Below are positions 56,441-64,000 of a stretch of 64,000 bases of DNA, one piece after another. The notes beneath the pieces are model-generated. The model was not told where the DNA came from, made no database searches, and saw only the letters and a list, made by a program, of their open reading frames with translations. Position numbers and translations under genes: made by a program. This stretch comes from Lunularia cruciata (taxonomy: Eukaryota > Streptophyta > Marchantiopsida > Lunulariales > Lunulariaceae), in the NCBI GenBank assembly GCA_948567375.1, contig OX419755.1, forward strand, positions 11,351,001 through 11,415,000, given 5' to 3'. The stretch's first letter is position 1. The number at the start of each line of letters is the position of its first letter.

Positions 56441-57724
56441 GCTGTACTTTTAGCATTTCGAGCTATACTAATTAGAAGAAGTAACCCTTGAGGAGGACTA
56501 ACTGTACTTTAGACTGGAGTCAGTTTAACTCTCATCTTTTAGTGTTACCATTTTGTTAGATTCTTTTCTAAGAATCCCCGACGAGAGTTAAAACCTCGTT
56601 AACAAACGTGGTTCCCAAAACTACTTTCAAAAAGTTGTTGACAAAGAGTGTTTTCATCCTTTCAATCAAACTTTTTATTTACTTAAATAATATCTTTCGT
56701 TAGAATATAGGATGTTTTAAAGTTGGATGAATCAGATATTGTGATATTAAGACTAACCTAATTTTTTAGGTTCAATTTCATATTAATAATTTTAATTAAA
56801 CTATACATCTAAAAATGAAATATATTATAAGAAACTATGGCACTTCGTAAAAGTAACTGGCCCATGCATCGCATGGGCACCCAACTAGTTTGCCGTAGTG
56901 AATCATTGGAGCAACGTAACGATAAGAAGACACTGACTAGTTAATTCGTACAGACTTTACTTTATAATATAGAGCTCGAATTAACTGTACCGTATGCCAA
57001 GGCCCCATCCTTCCAGAAGTAGTTGCTTATACAGTAGTGCTTATGCACAATTGTGCTCAATCAGAAGTTTCTATTCGTAAGGTAGAGCTTGAAGTTTCAT
57101 CGCCCCGGTGGAAGCGGACTTTTCTCAATCACCGTACACTTTCAAGTGGTTGACGAGCACATTCCAAAATCTACTTTTACCAGACGCTGACTGTTTACTG
57201 AAAGGCAGTGTCAGCACAGTGCTGGTTGTTGACATTTCACAACGGAGGTTTGCATGGTCCCCATTAGATACCGTACGCCATTTTACCTGGCTTCCAATCC
57301 AATTTCGCCATTTAACTCGAGGCGCTACTGTGGTGTTTCAATTCGCGTGATTCAATTCACTCTCTTTCGTCTTTTCACCTATTTGGCGCTTCTGGACTTT
57401 CGTTGCTAACGCACGGGATAATCATTCTCTGCTCTCGTTTTATACGTTGTCGTGGAGCGCCAATTTAGGCAGTCATCGGGTCCAGCCCCCCCCCCCCCGC
57501 CCCGCCCCGTTCCGTTCCACTGGAGTGAGAGCACAGAGAACGAGAACCCAGAGAACGAGTTGCCAGATCTCATGCATTTCGATTTAACGGTACCCAACGT
57601 TGTGTCAAAAGCCGTATCAATAGCCCCTACAAATTTCATATGGCACTTCAATTTAATTCGGTATATTTCCGAAACTTCACAGACTTATCGATAGCGTTTG
57701 TAAATTGCAGATCCCACGCTTGAT
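56441..57724. other. Intergenic region with a poly-C tract
   Basis: No gene seen. A C-homopolymer tract followed by CCGCCCCGCCCCG lies at about 57486-57510. Confidence 0.5.
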
Positions 57725-58245
57725 GCAGTTTAGGAGGATAGCGCATATTTTCTTGGATGGGCTTGTGGAGAGCCAGCAAGCAAGATATCCAAGTATAAGA
57801 TATATTGGTATATAGCGAGGTTATGTTTCTGTTCTCCTGGCTTTGGAAGTATATAGAACGATGGATAAGACATGTGACAAGTGGGCAAGGAGTTCACAAG
57901 AACTTATCATAGTAGATGTCAAAGATACCACTCTCACTTTAATACATTTTAGATCCGTCACTCCAATAATATATACACTATAAGATTTCCATTGCTCAAA
58001 TTTTTAAGGTGTATTACGATCTCCACGGCTCAAAATATGTGAGGTGCAATATAGTATCTAAAGTGTATAGCTCAAATATCCAAGATGTAATATGGTATCT
58101 AAGATGCAATAAGACAGATTTCTCATCCCGATTCTTTTGGGACGTAGCCTCATTTTACTTATTGGCTATTTTTGCACGGCTTGATGGGTCTTCCCATCTT
58201 TCTAATTACCCTACGCGGTTGCCATTTCGCTTTGCAAATTTGACA
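57725..58245 (+). repeat. Repeat G, copy 3 (degraded)
   Basis: Body and arm in plus orientation, with the same order as 55860-56440 and more substitutions. The arm reads CTCATTTTACTTATTGGC...CTTGATGGGTCTTCCCATC. The peptide seen in the other copies is not intact. Confidence 0.6.
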
Positions 58246-60174
58246 TGGCGCTTTAGTCTTATGCGGTAACCATTTCTTGAACATGTACGATAGTTTTTTC
58301 TAAAAGTTCACAATGACGCTTTGAGTTGTCTTCAAAATAAAAGTTCGCATTAATATTTGTATTTCGGAATCTATCATGCAGATTAAATCCTTGAAAAGGT
58401 TTCAGATGCGCTCTTTAACAATTCTCAGAAGAATTGCTATCAGCAATTCAGAGAAGAAAATGAATTACAATGAAACTAAACAACAATTGTTATTTTTGTT
58501 AATAACTAAAATAATATATGAAAACTCAAGTCTTCACTCTATCTGAATCATCAATTCAAAACTCCCGACTCACCTAATATTTTTCCCAATTTCCCGCACT
58601 CCCAACTCTAACCCGCGTCGTAATACCTGAACAAAATCGATAACATGGCCCGTTGGACCACGTAGTGTCAAGAGGTGCTGTTAAGTCATTCCACCAACTT
58701 CGGTACCGTTCAGTCTTGGTGACAAGATTATGGCACTGTTAAATCCACCCCTGTGAAAAGTAGTCCATATTGAATTCGTAAAGTGTGGTGAAAAGAAGCA
58801 GGCATGGTGCTTTCTTCCAGACCAAGCGGACAGAGTCGGTCATACTTAAGCCACGCAGCTCAATTACGTTTTGAGAGCCCCCATCAGTGCTCGTAGACTA
58901 TGTCAGTGTAGCCGACGTGGTTCTTGCTAGATCATCCTCTCCACTGGAAGGGTGTAGAATGTAACAGAGCAAATCATAAGAGTTGAATGGTCGGTTTGAG
59001 TTCTGCGCTCTATGATTCGTTTTGTCTCTATTGCATAATTGCTTCGATGCGATCGTTGTATCAACAAGTACTGTACGTGCACTTGTGCTCACCATACGTG
59101 CATGCGGTATGTGCTCAGCGTTTCCGTTATCGTTGCTCTTGCTTTTTGTTCATAATAGCGATCTCAATTCTGCAATTTCCCAAAGGAAGTTGGCACAGCT
59201 TCAAAACTAATGGGACATCTCGTAGAGATGATTTGCTGTCAGACTAATCCGTCATGATAGATTGAAATTTTATGACTATTTCACAAAATCAAACAGATAC
59301 AATAACCGGAAGATTTACAAGAATGAAGGGAATTCTACAAAACTTTTAGGATCATTATCAATCTCCCCGTACAGGGTCACCTATACTATTAGCATGTTTT
59401 CTTCCTTTTCTTTGTGCCTTACGGGACCGTGGGTGCTCGCGTTCTCTATCTACTTATGCATTTGTTTCTGTCTTGTACTCGTTTCTATTTTCCTTCGGAA
59501 TATTATATCGTATTATATGTGATCGTGTATTATATGTAAGAGCCTAATTCAAACCACCAAATGTTAAGTTCACACAAAATTCCAGAATATGAATATCGGT
59601 AATAGCCTATTCAAACCCGCTACTGTTCATTCCACACAAATCCCGAACCTGAAAGCGCCGAACCGCGGATGCAACTCTGCCTTTAAGTTAATTTAAGAGA
59701 TTGCTAATTTTACGGCTTCCACCATAGCTGAGATAGAGATGATTTTTGTAAGCTAGTTCAGAAAAGCAGTGGCCAAATTCGAGTCTAATCTCGAAGAACA
59801 TTAGCCTTGGACTTAGACATTCACTTTACAAACGTTTTGACGGAATTTCCGTAATTTGACATGTCCCGTTAATATTACGTTTCCGGCGAAGTTATTGCTC
59901 AGGATCGAACATGGATATGCTCTACGTCCCTCCCTGTACCTTCATATAGAAGAGCGACTTTTGACAGTTTGAAGGCCTGGCGACCAGTTGTCCTTGTCCT
60001 TCTTCTACTATAGTAGTGTTTATAGGTCGCGTAAGTTTGTCTCATTTAACTATACTCGGGGGAGTGCGGAGACGGGAGAGGAAAGGGAGAGATGGAGAGG
60101 AAAGAAATATATTTTATGAGTGTTCTCTAGCATATACCGATTGAGTGAATAATCTATTTCAGTTTATTTTTCAA
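58246..60174. other. Intergenic region, nothing recognised
   Basis: Only short frames (for example 59262-59522, 86 aa, hydrophobic) without recognisable domains, splice pattern or repeat match. Confidence 0.45.
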
Positions 60175-60982
60175 TTTCAGTTCCATTGGTACCTAGATTC
60201 AACACCATGGAGAATTGAGTAGAAAGTTAGGGGGAGTTCTAGATTTTTTAGGGTTTAGAGTGATCAAGACACATGGAGAGTGATCGGTCAGGAATTTTCA
60301 TTTCTATTTTTTTGGTTTTCATGATAGAGTTTGTTGGGAATTAATTTGAAAATTTTGAGATGTAAATTGAAAATTACAAGAGTTTATATTTTTTAGGGTT
60401 TGGAGAGATTGTATTTTCATATGTGAGTTGGGATATGAAGGGTTGTGGTTTTGCAGGCATGAGGACGTACGTAGAGGAGCATCATGTGTTACTATTGTTA
60501 CCCTTGTGCTAGCCATGACTACACCTCCCCATGCGGGGTTGCCTAGAGCGGCTCGGGATACACCGTGCTCGGTGTGTCACCTACCCTTTACCTTGCAAGG
60601 GGTAAAAACCCATGTGTGAAGGATGCACAGGACTATGATTGGACCACTTGGGATGCTCACGTGAGGCGAGCATCACATCGACAACAATGACACTCAAGAT
60701 TATAACACTTCCTTTATCCATATGTTGACCGTTCTGGGGATATCGATCGAGTCGTGAGAGTGGTTAGCTTCTCAAGTAGGTTGTATTTTGGGGTTATTTG
60801 AGACTAGTTTTACATGTTTACATTTATTCCATAGGCTACTCCATACACTCCATGATAAGGCTAGATAGGGTTTTTGCTTACCACTTGATTGTTTGGCACG
60901 TGATTCTTTGGACAAGGTAGCATGGTTCATATTCCTCTTACTCCCTTGATGGTATCTTTGTTATGCTCAAGGGACATGCGGG

Positions 60983-61739
60983 TGTAATACCAATAGCTAG
61001 ACACATGATCTAGAGATGAAATCTGGTTTGGTAACATCTGGAAGAATGTATACATGATGGACTATGTAGATAAGCTAGAGGTATCACCAAAAGAGTACTT
61101 CTACTAATAGGCCAAAAACCAAAACATGCTTGGATACTTTAGAATCAATAGTTAGGCATATGACCTAGAGGTGAAACTTGGGGTGGTAACATCTAGAAGG
61201 ATGTTACACATAAAGGGGAACGTAGATCAAATAGAGGTATTACCAAAAGAGCAATTCTACTAATAGGGCAAAAGCCAAAATAGGCTTGAACACTTCAGAG
61301 GCAATTTTAGAGGCCTAAATAGATGAATTAGGCCTCCAAAATGTGCAAATTCCCTTACTTCCAATTGATGAATGGCTGGCCTTCCCTCCCCCTTGGTTTG
61401 TCTTGCTGAGAGCTTTCCAACGGTACCTCACCCATATGATTTTGAGATATCTACAAGAAGATTCTCTAAAAGATTCCCTCTGATCAAAACTTGTTGACCA
61501 ACCAGATAGGACCATGACCAACATGTCACCCATCCAAGCAAGTAATCTAAGGGTGGACCTTGATGACAGGTCATCTATCCATATACCTAATCCTATGGTG
61601 GAGCTTCCTTGGAGGAGATCCTCTTTGGCTCTATAATAAAGAGAAGGTGCTCCTTGGGACATCAAAGGATTGAGGGTGAAATCTGTGTTTTCTCTCTTGT
61701 ATCTCTCTTGAAGAGTTCTCTTGTCCTTGGAGTATTACA
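60983..61739 (+). mobile_element. Solo LTR of element B family, copy 1
   Basis: A 757-bp copy of the B LTR, starting TGTAATACCAATAGC and ending GGAGTATTACA. The 5-bp duplication GCGGG is at 60978-60982 and 61740-61744. It is inserted in element F. Confidence 0.92.
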
Positions 61740-61996
61740 GCGGGGCACAAAGAGGACTACTAGATTTAATCGATTCTAAGCGAGAGATTGGGTGGCTCTA
61801 TCGGAGGAGTCTATTAGGGTTGCACATTTTAGGAAACAAGTTTTGCCACAAGATACCATAGAGTCCACTCGATTACGACGGTGGAGGACATTGGTCCAGG
61901 CAAGATAGTTTAGTAGAGCAACATGAGCACTACATCCTTTGTTTATGGCTGGTCAAAACTGATGAGACTATATGTGCCTTACGCTCACTACATCCT

Positions 61997-62874
61997 ATGG
62001 CAAGAGAGGGATTACCACTAGAGGTCTTAGATTATCAGCCTGAGCAGCCATTATGTCTTGATAGGTTGTTTTTTGCACAATCATTGTGCACTGCCCCTTG
62101 CCTTTCCTTAGGAGGTTTGTTAGTATGGTATATGAGCATCTTAGAGATCTCTTTTAGGCAAATGATCCTTCTAGTGGTTTTACCAAGTTGTTTCAAGTGG
62201 TTACAACAATAGCAAGAAGAGACATTCCTTCCTATGTTTGTTTGTCGGGTGTTAGGTGCTAGTCAACTTCTTGTGATGGAGAAGGACATAGGGTGCATTA
62301 GACCGATTGCTATTGGAGGGAACTTTTTGTGCTTGGTCAACTGTACCATTGTCTTTCAACATCATTCTTACTTTCAACAACACCTCAATCCACATCAATG
62401 TGGAGTAACTACACTTGGAGGATGTGAGGCTAAATCTCTAAGCATTATTGCACTCCTATATATCCATCCAGAGTGGGTTGTCCTAATGGTGGATGTTGAA
62501 AATGCTTTTAATAGCGTCACACAAGCATCCATCTATAGAGAGCTTAGGGACGCTGGTGGATCCGTGGCAAATCTTATTCCTTTTATGGAATCTTTTGGCT
62601 CTCCTACATCCCTTTACTACTAGCATGATTTTTCACAATAGGGAGTCATTGTCTTGGATTCAACTATTGGTACACGTCAAGGATATCCTTTAGGAGGACC
62701 CTTATTTGCCATGGCTCACTTTAGAGCTCTCTTCTCTACTACTTTGGCCATGCCAAGTTGTGTATTTCCCTCCTTGGCAAATGATACACACATTGTATGC
62801 CCTATAGATCAGATCAGATGGAGTGCCAATAAGATCCAAGGATTTTGTCACACGCTTCTTAAATGTTGCCCTTG
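61997..62874 (+). pseudogene. Non-LTR-type reverse transcriptase of element F
   Basis: Frames 61997-62212, 62234-62623 and 62654-62874 carry in order LPLEVLDYQPEQPLCLDRLF, GCIRPIAIGGNFL, LNPHQCGVTT and VVLMVDVENAFNSVT (RT motif A Asp). They continue with GTRQGYPLGGPLFAMAHFRA and PSLANDTHIVCPID, where the catalytic ADD box reads AND. The GTRQG-PLGGPLFA block marks an RVT_1 type rather than an LTR-type RT. The mutated box and frame breaks mean it is dead. Confidence 0.75.
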
Positions 62875-63613
62875 TGTAATACCAAGGGTTAGCCATATGA
62901 TCTAGATGTGAAATTTAGTTTGGTAACATCTAGAATGATGTTATACATGATGGTCAAAATGGATCAGATAGAAGTATCACCAAAAGAGTACTTCTACTAA
63001 TAGGGCAGAAACTGAAATAGACTTGAGAACCTTAGAACCAATAGCTAGACATATGATTTAAAGGTGAGAATTGGTTTGGTAACATCTGGAAGGATGTTAC
63101 ACATGATGGACTAAACAGATCAGAAAGAGGTATCACCAAAAGGGGACTTCTACTAATAGAGTAGGAACCAAAATATGCCTGAAATCTTTGAAGGCAATTT
63201 TGGAGGCCTAAACGGATGAATTAGGCCTCAAAAATGTGCAGATTCCCCCCCCAACGGAAGAAAGACTGGCCTTCCCTCCCCCCTGGTTTTTCTTGTCGAG
63301 AGCTTTCCAACGGTACCTTACTCATGTGATTCTGAGATTCCTACAGGAAGATTCCCTAAAAGATTCCCTCCGGTCAAAGCTCGTTTGACCAACCAAATAG
63401 GACCTAGACCAGACAGGTCACCCATCCAAGTCAGTAATCCAAGGTTGGAGCTTGCTGACATGTCACCTATCTGTGTCCCTAATCCTATGGTGGAGCTTCC
63501 TTGGAGGAGATCCTCTTTGTCTATATAATAAAGAGAAGGTGCTCCCTTGGGGCATCGAATGTTTGAGTGTGCAATCTGTGTTTTCTCTCTTCTCTTGTCC
63601 TCGGAGTATTACA
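62875..63613 (+). mobile_element. Solo LTR of element B family, copy 2
   Basis: A 739-bp copy from TGTAATACCAAGGG to GGAGTATTACA with the 5-bp duplication CCTTG at 62870-62874 and 63614-63618. It is inserted in the element F reverse transcriptase. Confidence 0.92.
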
Positions 63614-64000
63614 CCTTGCAAAGGATGTTCTCCATGTGGATGACCTTCCAATACTAGCAGATCCATAGGTGGCATTTGGTATACTCTCCTCTAGTATTGT
63701 GTGTTGGCTGATGTATCTCCTCCGCACAATTCTCTCCTCTTCACAATTCTCTCCTCTTTGACCTTCCTATCACCTTTGAGAGCCTTTGATAGTAGGATTG
63801 TGGGAGTCTTTGGTGATATTATTGAACCATGGACATTTGAGTATGTGACAAGGGATTTGGCACATAGATAGACATCCCTATTGATCTTGTGTAGAAGGGT
63901 TGGCTTCCTATCCATGGAGGAGATGACACTTATAGTGTTTTTGGGTAGTTGGGATCTCTTGGCACCCCTACTTTCCTCTCATTTTTTGGTTGTTAATAGG

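Larger units (their letters stand above)
60175..64000 (+). mobile_element. LINE-like retroelement F, interrupted by two solo LTRs
   Basis: The 5' part (60175-60982) repeats in inverted form at 41245-42545. After the first solo LTR the coding part (61740-62874) leads to a non-LTR-type reverse transcriptase. The second solo LTR splits it, and the remainder runs from 63614 to the window edge. Many stops and frameshifts are present. No poly-A end lies in the window. Confidence 0.7.

Noticed and set aside
59262-59522. 86-aa hydrophobic frame as a small membrane protein gene
   Set aside because: No conserved motif, no promoter or splice support, and the surrounding DNA looks non-coding.
60520-60610. 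Possible tRNA or small RNA gene (GC-rich hairpins near CCTTGCAAGGGGT)
   Set aside because: No cloverleaf or A/B box arrangement can be drawn, and the segment is part of repeat F.
41245-60982. Giant composite transposon bounded by inverted F repeats
   Set aside because: F is an RT-bearing repeat present in independent truncated copies. No target duplication flanks the whole segment and no transposase lies inside.

Overview
The window looks like repeat-rich nuclear DNA of a land plant. The support is one intact three-exon 2-oxoglutarate-dependent dioxygenase gene of the flavanone 3-hydroxylase/flavone synthase I type with GT-AG introns, chromovirus-type Ty3/gypsy elements, tRNA-iMet primer binding sites and heavily nested LTR retrotransposons. 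I suspect a seed-free plant (bryophyte, lycophyte or fern), because a gypsy element carrying a DNA methyltransferase is not something I know from seed plants. That placement is an inference, not a demonstration. No bacterial genes, CRISPR arrays or rRNA genes are visible, and nearly every long reading frame outside the dioxygenase is retroelement coding sequence broken by stops or frameshifts.

Positions 1-31,500 are a nested retrotransposon cluster. A minus-strand chromovirus-like gypsy element (C1) is the host layer, cut into pieces at 1-632, 1325-1973, 8533-11627 and 29273-29462. Into it went a solo LTR of family A (633-1324), a complete plus-strand chromovirus B (1974-8532, target duplication GTAGT) and a very large minus-strand gypsy element D (11628-29268, flanked by CCTA). 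B itself holds a second solo LTR of family A (4258-4949). D holds two 3.78-kb units (11711-15491 minus, TSD GTCAT; 22562-26343 plus, TSD CAAGT) that look like solo long LTRs carrying a coiled-coil protein gene. Beyond lie a plus-strand C-type remnant with chromodomain and LTR (29861-31131) and a B-type LTR fragment.

Element D is the most notable object. Its minus strand reads gag with two zinc knuckles, aspartic protease, a C5-cytosine DNA methyltransferase domain (motifs I, IV, VI, VIII and X visible), reverse transcriptase, RNase H, integrase with DDE residues, and a PHD finger in frame with the integrase C-terminus. It therefore joins a possible chromatin writer and a possible chromatin reader in one retrotransposon polyprotein. 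The copy is dead: it has stops, a 157-bp tandem duplication that shifts the frame, and two insertions.

Positions 31,511-41,244 are a full-length minus-strand gypsy element A with both LTRs, PPT, PBS-like site, integrase, RT/RNase H, protease, gag and an extra zinc-knuckle ORF upstream of gag. Its gag is split by a 1.9-kb relative of the 3.78-kb units (36807-38719, TSD CTCTC).

Positions 41,245-64,000 are AT-richer. Two inverted copies of a LINE-like element (F) lie at 41245-42545 and 60175-64000, the second broken by two solo B LTRs. Between them are copies of another repeat (G) that keeps a short conserved peptide, some 5 kb of AT-rich DNA without genes, and the dioxygenase gene (52599-54696, minus), the only apparently functional host gene seen.
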